This document shows, in pieces, positions 1 to 6,385 of a stretch of 14,293 nucleotides of DNA. The notes beneath the pieces were generated by a model, which did not search any database, was not told the origin of the DNA, and worked only from the letters and a program-made list of their open reading frames with translations. The translations under genes were made by a program, and so were the position numbers. Numbering within the stretch: position 1 is the first letter of the stretch; each line of letters starts with the position of its first letter. Source of the stretch: Bacteroidales bacterium M7 (GTDB lineage Bacteria > Bacteroidota > Bacteroidia > Bacteroidales > Muribaculaceae); the NCBI GenBank assembly GCA_001689515.1, contig LUJR01000030.1, positions 1 through 14,293 of the forward strand, read 5' to 3'.

Positions 1-60
1 ACGGGGTTAATTTAACTGAGTTTTTCCACCTTGACCAACCTTTATGTAAGAAATATGTTG

Positions 61-101
61 GTTAAAATAACAGAGGCATCGCTTTATGGCGATGCCTCTG
101 T
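61..101 (-). terminator. Rho-independent terminator of the fumarase gene
   Basis: A perfect 12-bp stem (71-82 with 89-100, extendable by one A-T pair at 70/101) encloses a 6-nt loop. On the minus strand it is followed by the T-rich run TTATTTTAAC. It begins 26 nt beyond the fumarase stop codon, as expected for an intrinsic terminator. The plus-strand side lacks a T-run, so it should act only in the leftward direction. Confidence 0.85.
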
Positions 102-126
102 GCTATGATAATGGTAGGCTCTGTTA

Positions 127-1791
127 TCAGTGGGCTTTGCTGTCGGGGGAAAGGGCGCAGGCTTTGCACTTCTCGGAGATTTCGGTGAAGAAGTCGTTGC
201 CTTTGTCATCTACGAGGATAAATGCCGGGAAGTCCTCGACTTCTATCTTCCAGATGGCTTCCATGCCTAACTCTGGATACTCGAGCAGTTCGACTTTCTT
301 GATGGAGTTCTGGGCAAGCACGGCAGCGGGACCGCCGATAGAGCCGAGATAGAAACCTCCGTGTTTGTGGCAAGCGTCTGTCACCTGTTTAGAGCGGTTG
401 CCCTTGGCTATCATCACCATGGAGCCTCCCGCAGCCTGGAACTGGTCTACATAGCTGTCCATACGCCCGGCAGTGGTCGGTCCGAACGATCCAGAAGCCA
501 TGCCCGATGGTGTCTTGGCAGGACCGGCGTAGTAGATGGGATGGTCTTTGAGATACTGAGGCATCTCCTCGCCACGGTCCAGGCGTTCCTTGATCTTAGC
601 ATGGGCTATGTCACGTCCTACGATGATAGTGCCGTTGAGGCTAAGGCGTGTGCTGACAGGATACTGGCTGAGCTGCTTGAGGATTTCAGGCATCGGACGG
701 TTGAGGTCGACCTTCACTACATCGCCCTCCCCAGCCTTGCGGTATTCTTCGGGGATGAGTTCACCGGGGTTAGAGTCAAGTTTCTCGATCCACAGACCGT
801 CACGGTTGATTTTGGCTTTGACATTGCGGTCGGCGGAGCAGCTGACACCGAGACCTACGGGGCATGATGCACCATGACGAGGCAGGCGCACCACACGGAT
901 GTCATGTGCGAAATATTTGCCTCCGAACTGTGCGCCGAGACCTAACTTCTGAGCCTCTTTGAGCAGTTCTTTTTCAAGCTCTACATCGCGGAATGCGTGA
1001 CCGAGTTCATTGCCTTGGGTGGGCAGCGAGTCAAGGTATTTCACAGATGCTTTCTTGACTGTGGCAAGATTCATCTCTGCTGATGTACCGCCTATTACAA
1101 ATGCGATATGGTAGGGGGGGCATGCAGCAGTACCGAGTGACTTCATCTTCTCTACGAGGAAGGGGATGAGTGTCTTGGGATTGATGAGAGCCTTGGTCTC
1201 CTGATAGAGATATGTCTTGTTGGCAGAACCGCCGCCTTTTGCAACGAACAGGAAGCTGTATTCCATGCCTTCGGTGGCGTGGATGTCAATTTGAGCGGGG
1301 AGATTGCAACCAGTGTTGACCTCGTCATACATGTTGAGAGGTGCATTTTGGGAATAACGCAGATTGTCCTCTGTATATGTCTCGTAGACACCTTTGCTGA
1401 GGAGCTCTTCGTCATCTGCACCTGTCCATACAGCCTGTCCCTTGTTGCCGTGGATGATTGCTGTGCCGGTATCCTGGCAGAAAGGGAGCTGTCCCTTGGC
1501 TGCCACCTCGGCATTGCGTAGCATGGTCAGAGCCACAAACTTGTCGTTTTGGCTTGCTTCGGGGTCAGCGAGTATCTTGGCTACCATCTGATTGTGCTCG
1601 CGACGCAGCATAAATGCGTTATCGTGGGTGGCTTGACGTGCCAGCACAGTAAGAGCCTTGGGGTCAATGACGAGCATCTCGTGACCGCCCCAGTTCTCTA
1701 CCTTCACATAGTCGGAGGTGAGATGATAGTATTCAGTAGTGTCCGGTCCCAGGGGGAACATCTTCTGATACTTGAAAGGTTTTGTTGCCAT
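127..1791 (-). CDS. fumA: Class I fumarate hydratase (iron-sulfur, FumA/FumB type)
   Basis: Interconverts fumarate and (S)-malate in the cytoplasm; in gut Bacteroidales it would serve the reductive branch leading to succinate and propionate. The 554-residue length matches single-chain FumA/FumB enzymes (about 548). The N-terminal alpha domain spans roughly residues 40-320 and the C-terminal beta domain roughly 365-545. Cys105 (in LPFCQDTGT), Cys224 (AACPP) and Cys318 (GVSCSADRN) sit where the family places its [4Fe-4S] cluster ligands. NTGCNLPAQ (159-167), GGGSANKT (186-193) and FGPTTAGRMDSY (436-447) are further family signatures. The chain ends in a CKAC motif (542-545) of unknown role. The ATG at 1791 gives the expected N-terminus. 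It is a single gene: tonB upstream has its own terminator, and a hairpin terminator follows. A symbol choice between fumA and fumB cannot be made from sequence. An oxygen-sensitive cluster is expected for the class. Confidence 0.96.
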   Translation of the reverse strand: MATKPFKYQKMFPLGPDTTEYYHLTSDYVKVENWGGHEMLVIDPKALTVLARQATHDNAFMLRREHNQMVAKILADPEASQNDKFVALTMLRNAEVAAKGQLPFCQDTGTAIIHGNKGQAVWTGADDEELLSKGVYETYTEDNLRYSQNAPLNMYDEVNTGCNLPAQIDIHATEGMEYSFLFVAKGGGSANKTYLYQETKALINPKTLIPFLVEKMKSLGTAACPPYHIAFVIGGTSAEMNLATVKKASVKYLDSLPTQGNELGHAFRDVELEKELLKEAQKLGLGAQFGGKYFAHDIRVVRLPRHGASCPVGLGVSCSADRNVKAKINRDGLWIEKLDSNPGELIPEEYRKAGEGDVVKVDLNRPMPEILKQLSQYPVSTRLSLNGTIIVGRDIAHAKIKERLDRGEEMPQYLKDHPIYYAGPAKTPSGMASGSFGPTTAGRMDSYVDQFQAAGGSMVMIAKGNRSKQVTDACHKHGGFYLGSIGGPAAVLAQNSIKKVELLEYPELGMEAIWKIEVEDFPAFILVDDKGNDFFTEISEKCKACALSPDSKAH

Positions 1792-1816
1792 GGTCAGTTA
1801 GTTATATTGTTACTTC

Positions 1817-1825
1817 GTAAATATA
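1817..1825 (-). promoter_or_regulatory. Candidate -7 element of the fumarase promoter
   Basis: Read on the minus strand this is TATATTTAC, one base off the Bacteroides -7 consensus TAnnTTTG, and it lies 25-33 nt upstream of the fumarase ATG. I see no good TTTG at the -33 distance; the position falls at the edge of the tandem-repeat array. The gene needs its own promoter because the tonB terminator lies just upstream, but this specific site is only a candidate. Confidence 0.35.
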
Positions 1826-1847
1826 GGCTTGTTGACGATTATAAGAT

Positions 1848-1916
1848 TTATAAGTCTCATAAGTCTCATAAGTCTCATAAGTCTCATAAGTCTCATAAGT
1901 CTCATAAGACTTATAA
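1848..1916. repeat. Tandem 9-bp repeat (6 perfect copies) inside a 10-bp inverted repeat
   Basis: Positions 1852-1905 hold six perfect head-to-tail copies of AAGTCTCAT. The array is bracketed by TTATAAGTCT (1848-1857) and its exact reverse complement AGACTTATAA (1907-1916). It lies between the tonB terminator and the fumarase start, so it is upstream of the fumarase promoter region and codes for nothing plausible. Perfect identity of the units suggests recent expansion or homogenisation. Copy number could vary by replication slippage and change promoter geometry in 9-bp steps; that is inference. It could also be a lineage-specific dispersed intergenic repeat. Confidence 0.9.
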
Positions 1917-1961
1917 GTTAAGTCCACTAACCACAAATTTAGTGTTATTTTCTCAAACAAG

Positions 1962-2001
1962 CAACAATAAAGAAGCCCCGAACTTTGATGTTCGGGGCTT
2001 C
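1962..2001 (-). terminator. Rho-independent terminator of the exbB-exbD-exbD-tonB operon
   Basis: A perfect 12-bp GC-rich stem (1972-1983 with 1990-2001) encloses a 6-nt loop, followed on the minus strand by TTTATTGTTG. It starts 49 nt past the tonB stop codon. There is no T-run on the plus side, so leftward termination is the natural reading. Confidence 0.85.
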
Positions 2002-2050
2002 AACTATTGGTTTCTGTATTGTCAGATCAAGTTGTGTATCAAGTTCTGGA

Positions 2051-2905
2051 TTATACGCCCTGGAGCTTGAAGTTGATAGGCAGGGTGTACCATACGTTCA
2101 CTGCGTGGCCGTTCATCTTACCGGGGGTGAACTTCGGCAGAGACTTCACGACGCGGACTGCCTCTTTGTCGAGGTCAGGATCCTTTGAACGTACCACCTT
2201 AACCTGTCCGATAGAACCGGTCTTGGTCACGACGAACTGTACTACCACACGACCCTGGATGTTGTTTTCCTGAGCCATAGCCGGGTAGCGGATGTGCTCT
2301 GCTACATATTTGAGCAGGGCAGCTTCGCCGCCGGGGAATACAGGATTCTGTTCTACTACGTCAAATACCTTGTTGTCATCGACGGGTTCCTTCTTTTCTT
2401 CGACAACAACCTCGTCCTTGTGTTCGCGGACAACGTTGAGGTCGTCAGTACCCTTGTCAAAGTCGCTGGCGCCCACGGCTGTGGTGCTTTCCTTCATTTC
2501 GTCCTGACTCTTGATTTCCTCCTTCACCTCGGCGTCGGCGGTAATCTTGAGCTCGGTGGCCTTCATGGTGTTGAGCACTTCTTCGGGGAGCACTTCGGGT
2601 TTCTGCTCCTCTACACGCTGCTGCTCCTCTTCCTGGGGTTCTTCTTCCTGAGCCTCTTCGGTCGCCATTTCGACCATTGCCTGCTCAGTCTGGTCCTCGG
2701 GACGGGCTGCGGCTTTCTCAATCACTGTGTTGACCAGCATGGCGAGAAGTGCCACTGCGGCTATGACTATGATGATAACAAGCATTGCACGGTTGTGGCG
2801 CGCGTCGCTCTTGGCACGCATCTCATATGCACCGTACTCTTTGTTTTTACCTTCAAAGATTAGGTCGCGCCACTCTTTTGATGAAAGATCTACATCTTTT
2901 GACAT
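2051..2905 (-). CDS. tonB: Energy transducer TonB
   Basis: Couples the inner-membrane proton motive force, through ExbB/ExbD, to outer-membrane TonB-dependent receptors. The cytoplasmic N-terminus (1-40) carries NKEYGAYEMR (21-30), a motif typical of Bacteroidetes TonB proteins. One membrane helix spans about 42-63. A periplasmic linker (about 64-185) is followed by the C-terminal TonB domain (about 190-284), with PVFPGGEAALLKY (188-200), HIRYPAMAQENNIQGRVVVQF (roughly 204-224) and the closing NVWYTLPINF (270-279). The linker is strikingly acidic and rich in Glu/Gln (79-110) rather than in the usual Pro-Glu/Pro-Lys repeats. It is the last gene of the operon, 51 nt after the second exbD, and is followed by a strong terminator. 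Confidence 0.95.
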   Translation of the reverse strand: MSKDVDLSSKEWRDLIFEGKNKEYGAYEMRAKSDARHNRAMLVIIIVIAAVALLAMLVNTVIEKAAARPEDQTEQAMVEMATEEAQEEEPQEEEQQRVEEQKPEVLPEEVLNTMKATELKITADAEVKEEIKSQDEMKESTTAVGASDFDKGTDDLNVVREHKDEVVVEEKKEPVDDNKVFDVVEQNPVFPGGEAALLKYVAEHIRYPAMAQENNIQGRVVVQFVVTKTGSIGQVKVVRSKDPDLDKEAVRVVKSLPKFTPGKMNGHAVNVWYTLPINFKLQGV

Positions 2906-2956
2906 ATTGCTTAGTGTGTCTTTTGTCGGGTTAATATATATCAGTCATCAATGTGC

Positions 2957-3706
2957 TTAGTTCTTACCTTTGGTAGCAATGTAATCGAGTATCATCGCAG
3001 AATCCACGGCATTGATGTTGTCAATCTGATAACGTGATATCTGATTGATCTGCATCTCGTCAAGCGCTCCGATGAGGCTCTCCCATGATGCCTCGGGTGT
3101 AGCCTTGATGATGACTACGGGGCGTGTCAGGAGTGAGTCATTACGGATTTCCTTGGCTTTAGCCTGATAGATTGAGTCGTTGATGTCCTTGTTGGGCGAG
3201 AACTTGCGGTCACGCCAGTCCTGCTTGAGGACATCGATTTTCTCGAGTACTTGCTTGTTACGTTCGTGCAAGATGCGGCGGATACCGCGCTGGGTCGCAC
3301 CATCGTTGCCTAAGAAAGCTTCGCGCTGGAGCTTGTTGTTGTCAAGCTTGCCGTCGTGATTTTCATCAGCGACATCGGGTTTGCCTTCGTAGTAATAGAC
3401 GATGTTGAGGGGACGTCCGTCCTCGCCGTGGCGTATATTGCCTTCGGCATCGCGCTCAGTGGCGAGGATCAGGGTTATCGCTTCTGATTCTTTAGCCTGT
3501 GACATCTGAGTGTCCTCGACCTTCTCGTTGGTGGGGAGAGAGATTTTGAGGGTCTGGGACTTAATCATGGTGGTACAGAGCATAAAGAACGTGATCAGAA
3601 GCATGTTCATATCCACCATAGGAGTGAAGTCCACGTGGATAGACATCTTCTTTTGGGCTCCTTTTTTCTTTTTGCCGCCCTTGTCTGATTGTTCTATCTG
3701 TGCCAT
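2957..3706 (-). CDS. exbD: ExbD/TolR-family biopolymer transport protein (second copy)
   Basis: Proton-channel subunit working with ExbB and TonB in the inner membrane. A basic cytoplasmic tail (GGKKKKGAQKK, 10-20) is followed by VDFTPMVDMNMLLITFFML (25-43), the single transmembrane helix. Asp32 is at the position of the essential proton-carrying aspartate of ExbD. At 249 residues it is much longer than the enterobacterial protein (about 140); the periplasmic part carries an insertion of roughly 100 residues (about 60-195) ahead of a conserved end with RPVVIIKATPEASW (195-208) and a YQIDNINAVDSAMI segment. The start is 5 nt beyond the stop of the other exbD, so the two are almost certainly co-transcribed. 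The two paralogues differ strongly, suggesting non-redundant roles. Confidence 0.93.
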   Translation of the reverse strand: MAQIEQSDKGGKKKKGAQKKMSIHVDFTPMVDMNMLLITFFMLCTTMIKSQTLKISLPTNEKVEDTQMSQAKESEAITLILATERDAEGNIRHGEDGRPLNIVYYYEGKPDVADENHDGKLDNNKLQREAFLGNDGATQRGIRRILHERNKQVLEKIDVLKQDWRDRKFSPNKDINDSIYQAKAKEIRNDSLLTRPVVIIKATPEASWESLIGALDEMQINQISRYQIDNINAVDSAMILDYIATKGKN

Positions 3707-3711
3707 AATGA

Positions 3712-4431
3712 TTAATCTTGCTCAGTTTTAAGAGCCGTCATCAGTGCGAAACGGTTCATTTTCAGTGACTGGAGGTTGTCGAGCACGTGGTGCACGGTCT
3801 CATAGGGAGTGCCCTTGTCGGCTTTGACAGCGATGCCTTCGCCTTTCTTCATGGCGTTGGCGATGTTTTCATTGCCGCTGTTACGGATGGCGCGCATCCA
3901 TATCTGGAATTCGTTGGGCTTTGACATGTCCTTGTTGTCATCGATAGGTATACCTACGCGGGGATTGGTCATGTCACCTATGATTTTGTCCTGTTCGGTC
4001 TGTGATTTGCTCAAGAACTCGTGGAGGTAGCTGAAAGGCACTCCGAACATATTGATTTTGGAGAATGCCAGCACATCTGCCTCGGTGAGCTCTACTTTCT
4101 TGGAGGGGTGAAGCTTGTTGTATTCGTTCACTGCCTCGCGGATGATTGATTTGCGCATTTCCTCGGTGCCCCATTCCTGAGGGTTGTTGGCAAGGTCAGC
4201 CTCGCCGGCTACCGAGATAAATACTTTTCCTTCGGGGCTGACGAGGATGGATGCCAGGTTGGCGGTAGGCACCTTCTCCTCTGACACTGACGACGGGGTC
4301 ATCACTGTCACGGGCTCCTTCTGAAGGAAGGTAGAAGTCAACATGAAGAAAGTAAGCAAAAGAACAGTCACGTCACTCATCGCGGTCATGTCGATGAGAG
4401 TGCTCTTCCTTTTAATTTTTACTTTTCCCAT
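3712..4431 (-). CDS. exbD: ExbD/TolR-family biopolymer transport protein (first copy)
   Basis: Inner-membrane proton-channel subunit of the TonB system. A short basic N-terminus (MGKVKIKRKS) leads into IDMTAMSDVTVLLLTFFML (13-31); Asp20 is the expected functional aspartate in the single membrane helix. The rest is periplasmic. At 239 residues it is about 100 longer than E. coli ExbD. The extra part (about 85-165) includes EADVLAFSKINMFGVP, followed by a typical ExbD end with GIAVKADKGTPYETVHHVLDNL (roughly 193-214). It lies 70 nt after exbB and 5 nt before the second exbD. It shares only the helix pattern and fold-level features with its neighbour, so the pair is an old duplication, not a recent one. 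Confidence 0.93.
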   Translation of the reverse strand: MGKVKIKRKSTLIDMTAMSDVTVLLLTFFMLTSTFLQKEPVTVMTPSSVSEEKVPTANLASILVSPEGKVFISVAGEADLANNPQEWGTEEMRKSIIREAVNEYNKLHPSKKVELTEADVLAFSKINMFGVPFSYLHEFLSKSQTEQDKIIGDMTNPRVGIPIDDNKDMSKPNEFQIWMRAIRNSGNENIANAMKKGEGIAVKADKGTPYETVHHVLDNLQSLKMNRFALMTALKTEQD

Positions 4432-4473
4432 ATTACTTTGAGTTGCTGATTTTTAGGAGATTATCGTTTGTTG

Positions 4474-4493
4474 AAAAAATCTTTGGCTTAAAG
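4474..4493 (-). promoter_or_regulatory. Weak hairpin with T6 tract between exbB and exbD
   Basis: On the minus strand, CTTT-AAGCC-AAAG (4493-4481) is followed by ATTTTTTC, starting a few nucleotides after the exbB stop codon at 4504-4502. The 4-bp stem is too weak for an efficient terminator, but it could allow partial termination or mark an RNA-processing end, giving more exbB than exbD/tonB transcript. This is inference; it may be chance in an AT-rich gap. Confidence 0.2.
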
Positions 4494-4501
4494 CAACGGG
4501 A

Positions 4502-5311
4502 TTAGTGTGTAGCTGCAAATGTCTGCACGATTGAGAAGCCGATCTCGTCGATAGCGTAGGTCAGGTTGTCAATCTTGTTGGTGTAGAAGTTGTAAGAGAT
4601 TACAGCGAATGCACCGGTGGCGATACCGAAGGCGGTGTTGATAAGGGCCTCAGAGATACCGGTTGACAGCTCGGTGGAGTCAGGAGCACCAGAAGCAGCA
4701 AGTGCCTGGAATGACTTGATCATACCGATCACAGTACCGAGAAGACCGACGAGAGTACCGAGGGTGGTCATGGTTGCCACGATGGGGAGATTCTGCTGGA
4801 GAGCGGGCATCTCAAGTGCGGTAGCTTCCTCAACTTCCTTCTGGAGGGTAGCGATTTTCTGCTCCTTAGAGAGGACTGTGTTCTCGTCCATTTCCTTGTA
4901 GCGGATGAGGGCTGACTTAACGACAGCGGCTACAGAGCCTTTCTGCTTGTCGCAGAGTGCCATAGCACCGTTGATGTCCTTCTTAGCGAGACAAGTCTTG
5001 ATAGCAGCGACAAACTTTGTGATGTTGCCTTTGCCCTTGGCGCTTGAGAGTGAAATCCAGCGCTCTACAGAGAGAACGATAACGGTGAGGAAGAGGGTCT
5101 GGAGGATAGGCACGATTACACCGCCTTTGTAGATAGTACCCCAGATGTCGATGGGATGACCTTCCTCGAAGTGCATGTCATGTCCGAACCAGAAGATGAA
5201 GAGGAGAACGCAGACGATGAAACAGGCAACAATCACCAAGAAGGCGTTGCGGATACCGCGTACGTTGCTGACTTTCTCAGTCGTAGGTTTAGAGGGCTTT
5301 TGAGCTTCCAT
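4502..5311 (-). CDS. exbB: ExbB/TolQ/MotA-family proton channel protein
   Basis: Forms the pentameric inner-membrane channel that, with ExbD, drives TonB. A 269-residue protein with hydrophobic helices at about 20-42, 63-82, 173-200 and 225-243; the last two carry the family core. The signature region is LPIVATMTTLGTLVGLLGTV (175-194), followed by MIKSF and then STGISEALINTAFGIATGAF (216-235), both classic MotA/TolQ/ExbB motifs. The cytoplasmic part between helices 2 and 3 (90-170) is charged, with a helical EKxEEATALEMPAL-like stretch. It is the first gene of the operon, with a strong candidate promoter about 200 nt upstream and a long leader. The start at 5311 leaves a short soluble tail before helix 1, which is reasonable. 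Confidence 0.95.
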   Translation of the reverse strand: MEAQKPSKPTTEKVSNVRGIRNAFLVIVACFIVCVLLFIFWFGHDMHFEEGHPIDIWGTIYKGGVIVPILQTLFLTVIVLSVERWISLSSAKGKGNITKFVAAIKTCLAKKDINGAMALCDKQKGSVAAVVKSALIRYKEMDENTVLSKEQKIATLQKEVEEATALEMPALQQNLPIVATMTTLGTLVGLLGTVIGMIKSFQALAASGAPDSTELSTGISEALINTAFGIATGAFAVISYNFYTNKIDNLTYAIDEIGFSIVQTFAATH

Positions 5312-5508
5312 AGTTTTTAAATAAATACTGAAATAAAGAATTTAAGATGTTGTTGTTATTGGTTTACAAATTTGTTAAGTCGGCAATTCATAGCCTCCTT
5401 GGCAGGAGAGTGGAGTGTTAACATTAGTCCGCAAGTATCCTCAATTGATGATGACAGCGATGTATAGGCGCTTTAGGTTAGATGCAGCATGGTATATTGA
5501 ACACTATT
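5312..5508 (-). other. Long 5' leader of the exbB operon with a possible 22-codon upstream ORF
   Basis: If the promoter at 5540-5509 is used, transcripts carry about 190 nt of untranslated leader. Within it, an ATG at 5424 opens a 22-codon frame ending at TAA (5358-5356), encoding MLTLHSPAKEAMNCRLNKFV plus two residues. A small hairpin CTCC-TGCCAA-GGAG lies within the frame. No recognised riboswitch is seen. The last 50 nt before exbB are AT-rich and look unstructured, as is common for Bacteroidales start regions. Whether the frame is translated is unknown. Confidence 0.35.
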
Positions 5509-5540
5509 GCAAATTTAGTGCATTTTTATCATCTCGCAAA
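5509..5540 (-). promoter_or_regulatory. Near-consensus Bacteroidales promoter for the exbB operon
   Basis: Minus-strand TTTG at 5540-5537, a 19-nt spacer, and TAAATTTGC at 5517-5509 fit the Bacteroides primary sigma-factor form (TTTG at -33, TAnnTTTG at -7) in both sequence and spacing. The -33 box ends a run of eight T residues. Transcription would start near 5503, leaving a leader of about 190 nt before exbB. Confidence 0.7.
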
Positions 5541-5590
5541 AAAAACACTGTCATTTTTAATCATTTTAGATGCTGTGATGTACTTTTCAC

Positions 5591-5611
5591 TAAAAATCAG
5601 GGAGAACTGAT
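5591..5611 (-). terminator. Weak terminator-like hairpin downstream of the lipoprotein gene
   Basis: On the minus strand a 5-bp stem ATCAG/CTGAT with a 6-nt loop (5611-5596) runs directly into TTTTTA. It lies about 170 nt after the lipoprotein stop and about 50 nt before the exbB promoter, a sensible place to insulate the two units. The stem is short and AT-rich, so efficiency is doubtful. Confidence 0.3.
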
Positions 5612-5684
5612 GAAATTGCATGAGTATGTGTGATGTCGGATACTATCAAGTTATGGTTTCAAATCGCACGGACGGTAGGAATGC

Positions 5685-5741
5685 GACGTGCCGCGTCATC
5701 GTATTGAGCGATACATTTCGCCTTTGATGACGCGGCACGTC
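5685..5741. repeat. Large perfect inverted repeat (16-bp arms, 25-nt loop)
   Basis: Arms at 5685-5700 and 5726-5741 are exact reverse complements (left arm GACGTGCCGCGTCATC), GC-rich in an AT-rich gap. The 25-nt loop can form small competing hairpins (5701-5714 and 5708-5721). It lies 40 nt downstream of the lipoprotein stop codon. Neither side has a T-run, so it is not a standard intrinsic terminator; it could stabilise the 3' end of the lipoprotein mRNA, bind a protein as DNA, or be a copy of a dispersed REP-like or MITE-like element. Confidence 0.85.
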
Positions 5742-5781
5742 ACATCCATACTTATGAAAATATCAGAAGTAGGGGATGGTG

Positions 5782-6324
5782 TCAGGGTTGCAAGCTGGAT
5801 GCGCGTACTATGAATGTCTTGTTTACGGGTGCATTGACTGCGCATCTGTATTGTACTTTGAGTGTGGCTCCAGCCCCTACTTTTCCGCTGCCTGTGAAGT
5901 CGGTAACGGTTACCATCTCTGAGGCGGGACGACCTCCAGCCATTGCGTTGACCTGCCCGGCTGCGAAAGTGAAGTTGTCGCCATCATATACTGCCTGGAT
6001 GTCGGGGAATGACACAACCATTGCCGGCATGTTGTCGTATCCGGGAATCTTATAGTTATTGCATGTTATCGTCAGAGTGCTCTGTGCGAGATTGAAGCTG
6101 ACAGTGTAGGTGATGTCAGTGGTCTGTGTGCCGTTGCTGTTCTCAAATTCACCTTGGGTCTCATTGATAGTGGTGGCGCCTTTATATGTGACGGATTGCT
6201 CGTAGGCTGGGTTGACAGCAGGGGCAGAGGGTTCGTCGTCATCACTGCCGCAAGATGTCAGCGACAGTGATGCCATGCCGATACATACGGCAGCGAGGAG
6301 TGAGTGTAGTCGGGAGATTGTCAT
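5782..6324 (-). CDS. Small lipoprotein with predicted surface-export signal, unknown function
   Basis: 180 residues. A type II signal peptide (1-24) ends in LTSC, with Cys25 as the lipidated residue. It is followed by GSDDDE, close to the acidic lipoprotein export signal (SDDDD-like) that sends Bacteroides lipoproteins to the outer face of the outer membrane. The mature part (about 40-178) is rich in alternating Thr/Val/Ser strands, predicted all-beta, with no Trp and no catalytic motif that I recognise. It is reminiscent of Bacteroidales calycin-like or DUF4840-type lipoproteins, but I cannot confirm that. It lies 57 nt after a TonB-dependent receptor gene and has its own promoter. A role as a surface partner of that receptor is an inference from position. 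Confidence 0.85.
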   Translation of the reverse strand: MTISRLHSLLAAVCIGMASLSLTSCGSDDDEPSAPAVNPAYEQSVTYKGATTINETQGEFENSNGTQTTDITYTVSFNLAQSTLTITCNNYKIPGYDNMPAMVVSFPDIQAVYDGDNFTFAAGQVNAMAGGRPASEMVTVTDFTGSGKVGAGATLKVQYRCAVNAPVNKTFIVRASSLQP

Positions 6325-6352
6325 ATTTACATCGTAATTTGGTTAAGTGGCT

Positions 6353-6385
6353 GCAAAATTACGCATTTTTCTGCGACTTTCCTAA
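6353..6385 (-). promoter_or_regulatory. Promoter for the lipoprotein gene
   Basis: Minus-strand TAATTTTGC (6361-6353) matches the Bacteroides -7 element TAnnTTTG exactly. TTAG at 6385-6382, one base off TTTG, is 20 nt further upstream and includes the receptor's TAG stop codon. The -7 element is about 30 nt from the lipoprotein ATG. The lipoprotein can therefore be expressed independently of the receptor. Confidence 0.55.

Noticed and set aside
34..62. ACCAAC/GTTGGT inverted repeat at the left edge
   Set aside because: Only 6 bp with an 18-nt loop, beyond the fumarase terminator; not distinguishable from chance.
1852..1905. CRISPR array
   Set aside because: Units are 9 bp and contiguous, with no spacers and no cas genes nearby.
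1549..2070. Plus-strand frame containing a Lys-Ser-His repeat
   Set aside because: The repeat peptide is only the translation of the 9-bp DNA repeat, which keeps frame because 9 is a multiple of 3. The frame also crosses fumarase antisense and the tonB terminator.
2294..2863. Plus-strand open frame of 189 codons opposite tonB
   Set aside because: It lies wholly antisense to a confident tonB; its Leu/Phe-rich product is what the Glu-rich and Lys-rich codons of tonB give when read in reverse. No promoter or start signal is seen.
5415..5633. Plus-strand frame of 72 codons in the gap upstream of exbB
   Set aside because: It covers the exbB promoter and leader, has no family resemblance and no plausible start signal; probably chance.
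6362..6375. CGCA/TGCG hairpin between the receptor and lipoprotein genes as a terminator
   Set aside because: The stem is 4 bp and it overlaps the spacer of a good promoter; too weak to claim.
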